A stretch of DNA of 64,000 bases from Diadema setosum (lineage: Eukaryota > Echinodermata > Echinoidea > Diadematoida > Diadematidae): positions 13,225,991 through 13,289,990 of the forward strand of contig CM067062.1 of NCBI GenBank assembly GCA_033980235.1, in the 5' to 3' direction. The first letter of the stretch is position 1. Every line of letters begins with the position of its first letter. The notes under the pieces are model-generated. The model did not search any database. It was not told where the DNA came from and saw nothing but the letters and a program-made list of their open reading frames with translations. Positions 10,857 to 22,619 of this stretch are shown here, one piece after another. Made by a program: the position numbers and the translations under genes.

Positions 10857-13800
10857 GTATTTCTCAAGCAAGCTTACTGTATTTCTGTTTTCATTCATTA
10901 AGTCTTTGACATATTTTGGTTTTCAGAAGTTCAGAACAATGAAACGTTAACGTTGTCCCACATATCTGTGTTCGTGTAAGGTTTTTCTATTTTGTTGGGT
11001 CAGCAGCAGAGGTCGGTCAGGTCGGTCAGAGCGAGAGCAGAGTAGATTCATGATAGACTCGATAGTTTAGAGCTGGTGCCACTTCTCCATGGGAGGAACT
11101 GTTCCATGCAAGTGCACGTTGACTTTTATTGCATTCCTTCTAAACCAGTTCGGGAAACCCACTCACAAGGGGGGCCCCTCCTTATAAGTAACCCGTCCCC
11201 CTTAATATAAGTAACCCCCGGGGCACCCCTTATAAGGAGTCTCCACGCTTTTTTGCAATGCAACGCGAAAATGAAAGGACTGCGGCAATTCGCTTGATTA
11301 TGTCCATAAAGCTTCACAAGTTTCCTAGTTACTCACGAAATTTGAGCAAAATCGGTTCGAGGGTTCGAGGCATCATATCTAAAATCATGGATTTAAATGC
11401 GATGTCAAATGACCCATGCGAATGCTGAAATGCGAGCGATTACTGGAGTGAGTGTCGCCAGGCGCGGCGGCGCGGCAATGCTTGAGTGCAGACGTGGCGA
11501 CTTAGTACGGAGACTTTCGTTCATTCAGGTGGCTTTAAATGAAGGAAAAATAACAAAAGTAACGAAATAGTCAACCGCCTACCTTTGCAATTGGTATGCA
11601 TATATACAAAAGGATACGTTCCCATAGGTTTGTCCAGTTGAAGTCGTCCCTAAACAAAAATTTTATGTTGAAACTTGCAAGTTTCGCCGATGAAGCTTGA
11701 AATTTCCAACAGCTCCCGCATTCAGCAAGTTGTGATCAGCGCGAGAGCGCACGCGCGCTGAACAACTTGCTGAATGCGGGAGCTGTTGGAAATTTCAAGC
11801 TTCATCGGCGAAACTTGCAAGTTTCAGCATAAAATTTTTGTTTAGGGACGACTTCAACTGGACAACCCTATGGGAACGTATCCTTTTGTATATATGCATA
11901 CCAATTGCAAAGGTAGGTGGTTGACTATTTCGTTACTTTTGTTATTTTTCCTTCATTTAAAGGGACTGTACAGTACTGGTTGAGGTGAGGATTCAGGTTT
12001 ATAACATTCCTAAGCGAGATAATGAGAAACCTCTTATAAAATATGAAAGTGCATGTCATTCTATGAGGAATTCAACGTTTATTTGATGAAAATTGGTTTT
12101 GAAATGGCTGAGATATCCAAAAAGAGCAATTCTAATAAAGTGTGGGACCCACACTTTATTACGATTGCTTTGTTTTACTTTGTTTTTGGATGTTTCAGTC
12201 ATTCCAAACCCGATTTTCATCAAATAAACTATGAATTCCTCTTAAAATGCTATGTTCTGTACTAAATCATACGTGTTTTCTTGGTATCTTGCAAAAAGTT
12301 AAAAGCCCAATTCTCATCTCCACCAATACTGTACCATCCCTTTAAAGCCACCTGAATGAACGAAAGTCTCCGTACTCAGTCGCCACGTCTGTACTCAAGC
12401 ATTGCCGCGCCGCCGCGCCTGGCGACACTCACGCCAGTAATCGCTCGCATTTCAGCATTCGCATGGGTCATTTGACATCGCATTTAAATCCATGATTTTA
12501 GATATGATGCCTCGACCCGATTTTGCTCAAATTTTGTGAGTAACTAGGAAACTTGTGAAGCTTTATGGACATAATCAAGCGAATTGCCGCAGTCCTTTCA
12601 TTTTCGCGTTGCATTGCAAAAAAGCGTGGAGACTCCTTATAAGGGGTGCCCCGGGGGTTACTTATAAGGGGGACGGGGTTACTTATAAGGGGGACGGGTT
12701 ACTTATAAGGAGGGGCCCCCCTTGTGAGTGGGTTTCCCGAACTGAAACCATTGTAAACAGATTTGATAAATATGTGGAGACAAAAACAAAAATAACAACA
12801 ACAACAAAACACGTCAAAATGAATCCAGTGAGTATATGATCATATGAGTGAGTTTATGCATTGTTGGCACAGCACAGCACAGGCTAGGATAGTAGATACA
12901 GATAGATATAGATAGCACTCGACCGTGACAGTATTAGTAGCTCGTAGATCTAGTAGAGTAACTGCGTCAGTAAGCGGCCGTGCAGCCGTTTGCGGCACGT
13001 ACAACATACACGGTAATATACAGCTAAACACAGCATTGCACCGTTACATGCACACTACACATATACTAACACACTAGCAATCAACACAAACCAACCGATA
13101 AAATGGGCACGATCTCTGACGAAAGTGAAATTTTCTCACCTAAATGACAACATATCGCATCCAAAATGACATTTTCGGTACTTCTTAACATAACAATTAA
13201 GAAACAATGGTCCAAGAAACTGGATTTTTTGTCGTTTTCTCGATGTTCATGGATTTTGAAAACATATCCTCACGTAAAATAGAATTTTCGCGAGCCGATG
13301 TGGGCCGCCATTTTTTTTGGAAAGTGGATGTTACCATCGAAAAAAAATGAGAAAAACACGAGAAAGACATCAACAACACTGCCAGAATTGCGATCTTGTT
13401 TGCGGCCAATGCATGTGCGCACGCTATTTTCACGTGCTTTCGCAATGGGAATTGGCGCTTACGCAATGTTCGCGAGACATGTGAAGGCGTTCAGCTAAAG
13501 ATCGCGGAGCACGCGCGTATTGCATAGGGATTGTACATCGTGCCGCAAGGAGAAATATTACGTCGCATATCGCCCTTATCGGCGAAAATTGTGCTGGGTT
13601 TTGCCCTGGTAAATCATGAAAACTGCGTTGGTCAATGGTAAATTTCTTTCATGAAAACAATTGCGTTAATGAATAATCTTGTCTATGATATATGAAATGG
13701 TTGAAAATAATTTGCCTGATTTGTTTACAAGTTGGAAAAACTCTTAACAATGCTTAAACTGCCGCAATCGGGATATTTTACTCTAGTAGCCGACAGAAAA

Positions 13801-16800
13801 GTCTGTCCAGAGCAGAGGAGTTTGATAGCATTGTTTTACTTGGGGGATTCCTAGAAGCCAGATGTATTCTCTGTGGAACATACATTTTATGTATCCCCGA
13901 TGATAAAATACACTGTACAGATTGATCTGCGGTCAAAGCAAGCAATTCAGTTACTGTTAAATTTGCTTTTTTTTATGTGTAATTTTAAAATCCCTGTCAT
14001 TCTCTTATTACAGTTGTATTTGTCAATGATCATTGGACAAAATTGTCTTTGAAAACACAGTGATACACAGTCGGTTTCCATTGTTTTGCAGACATCCAAG
14101 GGATATGAGTTGCTGAATTGTGACCATCACAAACATCTGATGAAGAAGCACAAGCGAGAGCCTTCAGACTGTAGGCCAGACATCGTGCATCAGGTATGAT
14201 GTGCACTGTCTTTACAACCTCTGATTTAAAGACAGAAACTTTATAATTCTTTAAATTATGTGCTCTCTCCCTCTCACTCTCTCTTTATCAGTATTTCTTT
14301 GCAATAAAGACCACCTTCATACTGCATACAGTTGCCCATCTTTGTGTTTTTAAAATGTGTGGACAAAAGGGAAGAATGATTTTTAAAAGTAAATTCTGGT
14401 GCCTTATATTTACTTCTGTTGATCCTTTATTGACTTATTTATTCATTTATCTGTTCAGTCATTAATTTGATTATTCCTTTGTTTTTGGTCTTGGTAGTGC
14501 ATATGGCACACAGAATAATGTAATTTACATAAATTCTTAGGCTCATATGGCATCGTAGGAAGAAATCAAAACCTTATGTGCCCTTGGGTCATCAGGACAA
14601 GACCTTATAGAAGTAGCGGAAGCCTCTCATGGACAGCACTTGATGGTGTTTTAAGGAGATAATTTTCATCAAGAATCAAGAAAAGCAGACATTTTCCATT
14701 CAGATGGTTTCAGAAACGTGTGGAACAATGCTGATTCCTTGAAACAACAAGATCTATAAATCTTCTCCATGAGAGAATTTGTCCCAGTGCGAATATCATA
14801 TGAGTGTGTTGCATTTTGTCTGCAAGCCATGTCCACACTGTTCCTCTTCAGAGGAGTTGAGCGCTTGCAAAAGGGATCCATCACTCCAATGTGTCTTGTT
14901 AACTTTAATGGCGAATTCTGAACTAGTTAAAAGTTAGTCTGGAAAGAAAAAAATGTATAAACACATTAGAGAAAATTTGATCAAAATTGGATACGTATTA
15001 GGATGTTGGACTTGGACGTAATTGCATTTGAATGATATGGCTGGAAATACCAAGATTTTATGTTCAAGTTATGTGGCAAACTGTGAGGTGATGACAAACT
15101 CGTTATTTGCATATATTCATTTTGACTGTTATGAAAAATTAAGGTTACCCAAATTTTATCAAATTTCATGTTTCCTTCCTCTTGAAGATTCCTTCATCCA
15201 CAAAGTGTCATTCAGATACTCAATAAGAAAAAGCTTGAAGAAAAGCTCAAAAAAAATAGAAAACATATTACTATATTTCCCCTCAGGATGCCTTATACAC
15301 ATACAGAAAAAAAAAAAAGACTCCTTAAAAGGACATAATGTCTCTTTCCATTCCAAAACCATGTTGCAATTTAATTGGCCAAAATCAACTTTGATAATAA
15401 TGATTTTAGATTTGTAGGGCTTTAGAAAGGACACCGTTTCAGAGATTAAACAAAAACACATCATCAGTTCAATGGAATTTAGATATTGTAGTTAAAATCA
15501 AAAATGTATTTAGATCCTCCTCCACCTCAACACCCCCCCCCCCCCCCCCCCAAACACACACAAATCAATCCTACACTAAATCTGGCAGACAGTGCTTTCT
15601 GGTGGTATGTATGACGACATATACATCGTAAATCATTAAGTAGGATCTGCCCACAAGTTCTGCCACTTTTAATCAAGAAGTCCTGTCTCTTCTCCTCCAG
15701 TGCCTGCTGATGTTGTTTGACAGCCCCCTAAACAGGGCGGGGCTACTCCAGGTCTTTGTCCACACCCAGCGCAACGTTCTCATCCAGATCAGCCCCCAGA
15801 CCAGGATTCCACGGACGTTTGACCGCTTCTGTGGCCTTATGGGTGGGTAAAATTTTCACTTAGTTTAATCCATTCCCAAAAGTTACCTCAGCCTGCAAGC
15901 ACCCTAAACCTATGTATTTTGCTTAGGAAGCATTTTATTATACAGTGGACTCTCCTTATGGCACATTTTTCATATGAGAATTTTGTTATATCATAGTTTA
16001 CAAAATATATCACTTTATCATATTGGAATTCTTTTATATCACAGTTTAAAATATACATCACTTTATCATATTGGAATTTTCTTATATCATGGTTTAAAAT
16101 ATACATCATTTTTTCATATTAGAATTTGTTATATCATGGTTCAAAGACTCTAGAATTCAGTGAAGCTTATGAATTTTTTGGTAAGATAAAATTATGTTTG
16201 TTATTGAGAGATTTATAAATCAAGTCAAATGTTTTCATAAGGCAGAAATTCTAGAAAGTGTGACTAAAACGATATATTTCTTACCTATTTCAGTAAAAAA
16301 AAAAGATCTTTGTCTTTGTGATATTGGGCTGAATTATGCAAATAAAACATGAAAACTTGAAATCTTGGAGGAGTTCTGTATTGACTCATTCATCACTCCC
16401 ACCCCCATCTTACGCAGTGCAACTCCTTCACAAGCTGAGCATCCATGCAGCCGATGGACCCCAGAAACTCCTCAAGGTCATCAAGAACCCAATCAGTGAT
16501 CACCTCCCAGTTGGCTGCCGCAAGCTTCTCACCTCCTTCAGTGCCGACAAGTGTCTTCATCCCAGAGAGCTGGCCACAGAGGAGGAGGACCCCATCGTCA
16601 TAGTGATCGGTGCAATGGCTCATGGGAAGGTCTGTGCTCTGGGAATTTTATTACATTTTTTTTAAAACTCCTTATATCAGTTTGCTTGTCCTTTGTATTG
16701 ACTTTGTGTTGCACTCGGAGTACACCTTGTGTTGGTTGCTTTTCCTATCTATTGAATATGTATTTTATTCTCTAAACACCTTGTATTAGATTCCTTTCCT

Positions 16801-17254
16801 GTCTAGTTGGACACCAGCATATGAAGTGAGTTCCATAGATTTTAACACTAATGATCAAAGAATCTTGTATGAATTTTGTTGGACAAAAATTGATGAGCTC
16901 TGTAATATGCAATGACAGCGTGAATGTAATTTTCAAATTGTTGGTTGAGTGCTCTGAAATTCCCTTTGCAGTTCACTGTTTTTTTAGGAACATTCATATC
17001 TCTTTTAATTAAACTGTACACCCCAAATTACTGCCATTCTCCACTTGTAGTGTAATGTTCGTATGTGAAGATTGAAACATGCCACAGATGTGTTCATTGG
17101 TTGTTTATTGCTCTACATCCTGTAGGTCAATGTGGACTACACGGAAGGAGAAGTGGCAGTGAGCCAGTACCCCCTGTCTGCTGCCCTCACATGTGCCAAA
17201 GTTTGCTCGGGGTTCGAAGAGGCCTGGGACGTGGAGAGCCTTGCGGGAACATGA
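10722..17254 (+). CDS. EMG1: EMG1/NEP1, 18S rRNA pseudouridine N1-methyltransferase (5 exons)
   Basis: Joined exons 10722-10856, 14092-14193, 15701-15842, 16418-16629 and 17126-17254 encode 239 residues (human EMG1 has 244). All introns are GT/AG and phases fit. The protein is a SPOUT-fold methyltransferase of the nucleolar small-subunit processome. It methylates N1 of a pseudouridine in 18S rRNA helix 31 and also has a structural role in 40S assembly. Visible family motifs: [15 protein letters not shown] (31-45), YELLNCD (50-56), RPDIVHQ (73-79), [12 protein letters not shown] (86-97), [14 protein letters not shown] (113-126), [15 protein letters not shown] (137-151), VIGAMAHGK (189-197, the SAM-binding knot region) and [11 protein letters not shown] (212-222). 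Asp75 aligns with human Asp86, the Bowen-Conradi position. The basic, variable N-terminus and the short C-terminal extension are normal for the family. An upstream GTG at 10692 is not needed. Confidence 0.96.
11147..12743. mobile_element. 1.6-kb foldback element in EMG1 intron 1
   Basis: The left arm (11147-11743) and right arm (11754-12743, minus an insertion) are near-perfect reverse complements. They begin AGTTCGGGAAACCCACTCAC and close on a hairpin TCAGCGCG/CGCGCTGA around 11748. Without the 381-bp insertion both arms are about 600 bp. Subterminal tandem words TTACTTATAAGG plus GGGACGGG occur two to three times per end. No coding capacity is seen. The two similar frames (11126-11317 minus, 12555-12839 plus) are the same arm sequence read twice. 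Flanks TAAACC and GAAACC do not give a clear target duplication. Confidence 0.9.
11961..12341. mobile_element. 381-bp foldback MITE with TTAA target duplication, nested in the larger foldback
   Basis: Inverted ends are AGGGACTGTACAGTACTGGT and, from the other end, AGGGATGGTACAGTATTGGT. Flanking TTAA occurs at 11957-11960 and 12342-12345 (or TTTAAA counted wider). The opposite arm of the host foldback shows the empty site CATTTAAAGCCACC. The element is itself palindromic, centred on AATAAAGTGTGGG-A-CCCACACTTTATT (12134-12160). TTAA target duplication fits piggyBac-like or Kolobok-like MITEs; which one is not decidable. The 70-codon frame inside is not a gene. Confidence 0.9.
12744..14091 (+). 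other. Remainder of EMG1 intron 1
   Basis: Intronic sequence between the foldback element and exon 2. It has a short GATA-like run near 12895-12915. No gene or bounded repeat is recognised; short frames at 13197-13498 on both strands lack motifs. Confidence 0.6.
14092..14193 (+). CDS. EMG1: EMG1 exon 2 (residues 46-79)
   Basis: The acceptor TTGTTTTGCAG ends at 14091; the donor GTATGA begins at 14194. The exon encodes [20 protein letters not shown] and then [14 protein letters not shown], 34 codons, phase 0 on both sides. RPDIVHQ is a signature of the family. Confidence 0.95.
15531..15552. repeat. Poly-C tract in EMG1 intron 2
   Basis: A C homopolymer about 20 bases long inside the second intron, followed by AAACACACACA. 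Confidence 0.9.
15701..15842 (+). CDS. EMG1: EMG1 exon 3 (residues 80-126 plus first base of 127)
   Basis: The acceptor TCTTCTCCTCCAG ends at 15700; the donor GTGGGT begins at 15843. It encodes [20 protein letters not shown] through [14 protein letters not shown], the most conserved block of the family. The intron after it is phase 1. Confidence 0.95.
15971..16162. repeat. 48-bp tandem repeat in EMG1 intron 3
   Basis: CATATTGGAATT-type units start at 15971, 16019, 16067 and 16115, a 48-bp period with four copies. Each continues TTATATCA(T/C)(A/G)GTTTA. The 73-codon minus-strand frame here is a by-product of the repeat. Confidence 0.9.
16418..16629 (+). CDS. EMG1: EMG1 exon 4 (end of residue 127 to 197)
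   Basis: The acceptor TCTTACGCAG ends at 16417; the donor GTCTGT begins at 16630. It encodes [20 protein letters not shown], the variable insert [16 protein letters not shown], and the SAM-pocket segment [14 protein letters not shown]. Confidence 0.95.
17126..17254 (+). CDS. EMG1: EMG1 exon 5 (residues 198-239) and stop
   Basis: The acceptor CATCCTGTAG ends at 17125. It encodes [25 protein letters not shown] and the C-terminal helix, with stop TGA at 17252-17254. The tail VESLAGT is a little longer than in human EMG1. Confidence 0.94.
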   Translation, partial: VNVDYTEGEVAVSQYPLSAALTCAKVCSGFEEAWDVESLAGT

Positions 17255-18495
17255 CCTAAAGTGCGGGACGAAAATTGGTCGAGATGTGGAACATTCTAGA
17301 AATACTTGATTCACAGGGGACAGCCTTGTGCAACAAGGTCTCTGACAGGACTTCCAGGTTGAAACTGTTGCTGTTGATGTGTCACATGTTTGGGGATGTC
17401 CCTTTACTGACATATTTGCACTCGCTCTCCTGGAACAACAGTATTTCTCATACATTGTCCCCCGTTAGGCATGAACACTTGTGCAGTGCCCAAACTGTGG
17501 AAGAAATTTTCCAACAAAGTAGAAATTCAGCATTGCACTACACTTTCATATCAAAATTTGGAAAACGTATTTCCACAACAAGATCTTGGCATCGTATAAC
17601 ATCAAGTAAATCAGGAGCTCTTGGAATGCAGTAGTATAAAATGTAGATAGTGCAGCTCTTTAACCACCAGATGTTTGCATAAAGAATGTACTTCCAAGAC
17701 AAAGAATTTTGTCATCAACTTCAAAACTGGTTCAGGAGAGCAGCATATGATACTTGTGAGCAGTATCAACATTGCTCATGAATTTCTCATTTGTCATTAG
17801 TTGCTGTGCGGTTAAGACAGACAAGTTGTAAAAATTTGACAATTTTGTACAGCTGCTGGTTCAGACACCTCATGAGGATAGCATCTTGTGCCCCACTCTG
17901 GCTGTTTGAAGTCATCTTCCGAGGATTATGCTCAGTCATGGAACATGTACCAAAACCTTGTTCTGAGAGCTACCTTCTTCTGCTGCTAAACATTTCAAGA
18001 GAAACATTGTACCGTTTGTCAAACAATGCTTTTATTTTTATTTGTAATTCGACCAGTTTTTGAAAACGAGAAACTGGATTACTAAAATACAAGAAGAAAA
18101 TTTTGATTTATATGAGAGGTAAAATTGACTCGGTTATGATAACTTTTCATCAATTTTTCTGTGAAATTATGTTTGTTTTTTTATTGCAACCATTGCAATC
18201 AGATGGGAACGTCACAATGAACAGGCGTATTACCATATCTTCACTTGTGCACGTACAGGTTGATTTTGTTTAATTTTCAACAGTTGGTAAAGTTGAATTT
18301 TTTTTCTTTCTAAGTGAACACTGCACATGTCATTGTCAACTGTCGTGCTTCAGGTATACATTTTCCACCTTCATTACTCAAATGTGTTGGTGAAAATTGT
18401 TGAAAACCATTGAATATACACCTGAGATAATAACTGAAGATATTTATATTCCCTTCTTGTCTACCTAGTGATGAATAAATAGTTTCAGCATACTC
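17255..18495 (+). other. EMG1: EMG1 3' flank, likely 3' UTR
   Basis: No second gene is recognised after the EMG1 stop; the 116- and 119-codon frames at 17105-17634 are mostly outside the EMG1 frame and lack motifs. The first canonical AATAAA found downstream is at 18474-18479, so a 3' UTR of up to 1.2 kb is possible. Confidence 0.4.
18474..18479 (+). terminator. Candidate polyadenylation signal AATAAA
   Basis: Canonical hexamer on the EMG1 strand in GATGAATAAATAG, with a TTGTGCAAAAATT stretch downstream. No transcript evidence is available. Confidence 0.35.
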
Positions 18496-19040
18496 CAAAT
18501 CTTGTGCAAAAATTAGATTCTACTCCTTGCAAACATACCTAGCATTGATTCCTATATATTGAACAGATGCAAGCATAGTACACTAAATTGCCTTGTGGCA
18601 ACTTTTAGTTGAAAAAGTTCAAGCATTGATTTAGTTGATAAACCTGTGATACAGATTTTTAAGCACACTTTATACTTGTGTTAATTTTATTTGCCTGATG
18701 AGAGTGTGATATGAATGATACTGTTTGATGTAAGCTTGTTGCTACATACATGTATGCATGGAGCAACCAAAGTTCTTTGTTGGGCAGGTAATATTAGTGG
18801 GTATGTGAGACTGTTTTATGCCTAAATGACTGTTTTGGCAGGTGAGAATGTAAATTTGTTATGTCTTGGTAGGTTTTTATTTGTTTATCCACTTAATCAT
18901 CTTTGCCTGTATGAATATATGTATCACGGTATGCTTATATGTATGTAGACAAGTATGTAAGTGGGTAGGTGGTTATTTTGATCAATTTCAAGCCATCATT
19001 ATGAACATTGTCAGTATATATTTACCCAATCAATTAATCA
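18496..19040. other. Intergenic sequence, no gene recognised
   Basis: AT-rich sequence with TATGTATG-like words near 18900-18960. No gene or bounded repeat seen. Confidence 0.4.
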
Positions 19041-19131
19041 TAAGCTGAGTGATGGCGCGATCCCAAGAAAAAAAAAAGTTTTTTTTTTCTTGGGTGCAGC
19101 AATTCCCCGGATCGCGCCATCACTCGGCTTA
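19041..19131. mobile_element. 91-bp hairpin MITE
   Basis: TAAGCTGAGTGATGGCGCGA(TCC) at 19041-19063 pairs with the right arm at 19109-19131 with one mismatch. The inner part, CAAGAAAAAAAAAA against TTTTTTTTTTCTTG, is a second stem. TA dinucleotides at both edges fit a TA target duplication as in Tc1/mariner-derived MITEs, but such a short duplication is weak evidence. Confidence 0.8.
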
Positions 19132-19483
19132 ACACTTATAGTCGGTGAAAAAAACAAACAGACAATCGATAAAAGGGTCCAGAGCTAGACATAACCCATT
19201 GCAGACAAGGGTTTGATTATACATGCTTTACAGATTCATGAACATTAGCAGGTGTGAGACATACTGGATGTGCGTATCATACTATCATGGCAACAAGTTG
19301 CAAGAATATTATATACATTGCATAATCATACATACATTGGGAGAGAATTACACATGTATGCCTACAGAGGAACCTTGTTATATTGGGGACCCAAAAACCA
19401 TGACAATTACCTTTTAATATTGAGTTTCTCACTCTATCAGGGTACAAAATCAAAGAAATAAAAAGTGTTCACCATCATATACA

Positions 19484-19998
19484 TGTGAATTAAGAAAATG
19501 CAGCAATATTAATAGAACACATTAGTGAAAGTTTGAAGAAAATATTATTTGACAACCTGTTTAAATTTATGAATTCGTGAAGTTTCAGTGTCAGCATTGC
19601 TGGACTACCGTTACTACAGTTTGTGATGTCACATGTGTAGAACAAGATAAGAAAATATGAAGAAAATTCGACATATTTTCACTTTTCTCGCTTAACAAAA
19701 CATCACTTAGTTTGCCTTTTTCAGAAGGCAGCGGGAATAATATCACCTTTTAACATGCGTCAATGAGAAGCCAAGAGAATGTGTACTACTTTCAAGTAAT
19801 AATTTTGAGAAATTCTCTTAATATTTTTCTGGTATCATTCTACGCATGTGGCATCAAAAACTGTAGTAGTCTTCTCATCCGGCAGTAAATGCACAAAAAC
19901 TTTAAAAATTCATAACTTTTGAACAGATTGTCTGATTTTTCTCAAGATTTCACTGATGTGTTCTACTGAAATTGCTGCATTCACTCAATTCCCATTTC
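19484..19998. mobile_element. ~515-bp long-TIR MITE, diverged copy of the 24341 family
   Basis: The outer ends are inverted over more than 100 bases: ATGCAGCAATATTAATAGAA then ACACATTAGTGAAAGTTTG on the left, against GAACACATCAGTGAAATCTT read from the right. The same words (CAGCAA, CATCAGTGAAAGTTTGA, AAGTTATAAATTTTTAA) occur at 24341-24892 and 31577-32131. No coding capacity. Confidence 0.75.
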
Positions 19999-20590
19999 TA
20001 TGACGGTGAACTTGCCCTTGCTTCTGATATTGCAAAGACATGCAGAGTAACACAGAATTACAGTATTGAATGTGTCGTTATAATTTGTATGTAAATATAC
20101 ATGAGTGTACATACCGATGTATCAACTGTACGTATGTATAAATACGTGTGTGTGTGTGTATGTATGTATGTAACTATGCTATTTCCAGCCATAGGGGTAA
20201 ATGCAGAATAAATGATAGTTTCGGGGGATTATGAATAAACACCATAATAATATCTAGAAAAAATGCAAATACTGCCCTTTTTGAAAAATTAATGTGTTAA
20301 GGTATGTGCTCAATGAAGCATCAAATTGACAAGAGCACAAAATGCATCTTATACCACTAAATTCTGTATGTTAATAAGAACATATATGTTTTTTGTTGTT
20401 TTGTTTTTTTTTTTGAAGAAAAGCAGATATACCTACATTCCCCCATGACCCATTTTCTATGCAGATTGAATATATACAACCATTTCCTTTTCATCACTGA
20501 CAATCTCCCCTAAATTGTATTGATGGTACCGTACAGTCCTCATTCTACAGACACTACAACATATATATCATATATATATATATTTGTATT
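19999..20590. other. Intergenic sequence with TG/TATG microsatellites
   Basis: Contains a (TG)n/(TATG)n run at 20144-20172 and a T-rich run near 20400. No gene seen. Confidence 0.45.
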
Positions 20591-20613
20591 TGTATATATA
20601 CATACACTGGAGA

Positions 20614-20614
20614 G

Positions 20615-20700
<86 letters not shown>
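20614..20700. repeat. (TA)n microsatellite, left side of the Tc1-type element
   Basis: An almost pure TA run. It lies next to one end of the element at 20709-22620; a similar run (22620-22718) lies next to the other end. The 66-188 codon YIYIYI frames across it are artefacts. Confidence 0.95.
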
Positions 20701-20705
<5 letters not shown>

Positions 20706-21137
20706 TACACACTGGACAGCAAAAGAAAGTACCCACTTCTGTCAAAGGCCACACACAAAAATTGACCCCCTAAAAATAAACGATTTTTGTACACAGGTGT
20801 GCTACAATGCCCCTTACGAATCACATGCACATAAACAAGTGAATGTCTTCATAACAAAGAAGAACTTGACATGCACAGCATCTTGGTCACTGGATCAAAA
20901 GTCTGACACAAAAGCACTTTCCGCCACACAAAAATGGACACTGAATTGGACAACATTTTTAAACAACCAATATGTCAGAAGTGAACACCTGTTTTGTCAA
21001 AATGATGTTAATGCGTGTATTCTGTATTTAGGGATGCTATCCTTCCTGATTATACTAATTCTCAGAATAAAATCAGTTAGCTCTTTAGACTGGACATTAC
21101 TTTACTCTGGTCTAAGCAAGCTTCCATCAGGAAAATT

Positions 21138-21333
21138 ATGCCACGTCTGACAAATGAACAGTGATTAATTAAGGGAACAGCCTCCTGCTTATGTCAATCG
21201 GCAAACATTGATCCAAGCTCTGCAGGAGGAATGAACAGAACTTCCCCAGAACTACGCCAGGCAGCTTGTCCAGAGCATGCGTCAGAGATGCCTTGAATGT
21301 GTCCAGGCACGAGGAAGACATACACATTATTGA
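21138..21333 (+). pseudogene. Tc1-type transposase remnant, N- and C-terminal ends only
   Basis: An ATG at 21138 opens MPRLTNEQ, the usual start of Tc1-like transposases, then hits a stop. In the same short stretch LIQALQEE (21208-21231), a TGA where the family has Trp (21232-21234), and TELPQNYARQLVQSMRQRC through ARGRHTHY, stop at 21331-21333, match the conserved C-terminal tail (EEW..IPQ...LV.SM..RC...). The helix-turn-helix and DDE catalytic region are gone. Family recognition is from memory of the conserved ends, not from a search. Confidence 0.75.
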
Positions 21334-21511
21334 AAATTGGTGTTTGTGACTGCGTTTTTTCATCCTGTGACATTGATTTTTGCGTAAAACTTGTAAGGCT
21401 CATTCTGTCACATTTTGTGACTTCTGATTCAGTGACCAAGATACTGTGCATGTCATTTTTTTTTTCATGGTAATAGAGATAATCACTTGATATTGGGCAT
21501 GTGATTACTAA

Positions 21512-22512
21512 AGCTGGTATCTCACTGAGCGGCGAACGTTTGCGAACGTAGCGAATTTGAGATTCGCCAACTTTTCTGACGAACGTTTGCGAAAAATCTA
21601 GGTTCGCTTCTGCCATTAGCGACAGTTAGCGACTTTTAGCGATGTTTAGCGACAATTAGCAACACTTGAGCGAACGTTTGCGAAAGTGTTTGCGAAACAC
21701 AGATGGCGACTATTAGCGAATGTTAGTAAATGTTAGCGACAATTTTGCAAATGTTAGCGACAGTTTTGCAAATACTAGCAACTGTTTGCAAATCCTTTGC
21801 GACAATTTTGCGAATGTTCTTGGACCTAGAAAAGTACCAGGCGATTATGTATAGCCAGACCCATAAAACGAACGTAAAACCTTCCACTGAATTCAGATCT
21901 CTTGTGACAACCGTTCAAGATGGATTTCCAGTATATGGAAATAAATATCTGCCAAGAAGAGGCTCAAGGTGTTGCTATCCTTGAAGAGCTGCTTTGTCAG
22001 GCTGCTGCTACAGCTATTGTGCAGCATAAGAGAAATAAAATAAAGAAATAAAACAAGAAAGGAAGAAGAAAAGAAAGACTGTTTGGGTCAGAGAGTGGTT
22101 GCAGAGGACAGACTTGCAGCAATTACATGATGGAGATGTCAAGAGCTTCAAGAACTTTCTTAGAGTGGAACCATGTCTGTTTCAGAAGCTTTTATATAGG
22201 AACCATATGGTTACTAGTTCGCTAGCAGTGGCGAATCAAATAAAAATGTTAGCGACACCGTATTATGATTTGCGAATTCTTACAAGTGTTTTGTGAATGT
22301 TTGCAACTGTTAGCGAAAATACAAATTCGCAAAGGTTCGCAAAGAAATTTTGAACATGTTCAAAATTTCTTCGCGACAAGAAAAACTGTTTGCGACAATA
22401 AAAACCGTTTGCGAACTTTCTTGCGACTGTTAACGAACTTTTTGCAACCCTTTACGAACCCTGGCGAAATCCCAAATTCGCTACGTTCGCAAACGTTCGC
22501 CGCTCAGTGAGT
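21512..22512 (+). mobile_element. PIF/Harbinger-type element with GCGAACG-rich inverted ends
   Basis: CTCACTGAGCGGCGAACGTT (from about 21522) is repeated in inverted orientation up to about 22511; the inverted match spans about 38 bases. Inside, the words GCGAACGTT, TTAGCGACA and TTTGCGAA recur dozens of times, inverted between halves. A transposase-like fragment (21920-22210) sits in the middle. A 3-bp target duplication could not be confirmed; the right terminus may have lost a few bases. Confidence 0.75.
21920..22210 (+). pseudogene. Fragment of a Harbinger-type (HARBI1-like) transposase N-terminus
   Basis: A short frame from ATG 21920 (MDFQYMEINICQEEAQG...) ends at a stop near 22048. A second frame from 22075 reads KTVWVREWLQRTDLQQL, then GDVKSFKNFLRVEPCLFQKL. 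The pattern W-V-R-x-W-L ... D-x-x-x-F-x-N-F-x-R-V ... F-x-x-L-L is that of PIF/Harbinger transposases just before the DDE domain. The catalytic domain is missing and the sequence then passes into the GCGAA word array. Confidence 0.7.
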
Positions 22513-22619
22513 GGATGGATATTGCAGCACACCTGTGTACAAAAATTGTTTATTTCTAGGGGGTGAATTTTTGTGTGCGGCCTTTGATAGAAGTGGGTAC
22601 TTTCTTTTGCTGCCCAGTG

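Noticed and set aside
17105..17634. 116- and 119-codon frames over the last EMG1 exon and its 3' flank
   Set aside because: They are antisense or out of frame with the EMG1 coding sequence, which has clear family conservation in its own frame.
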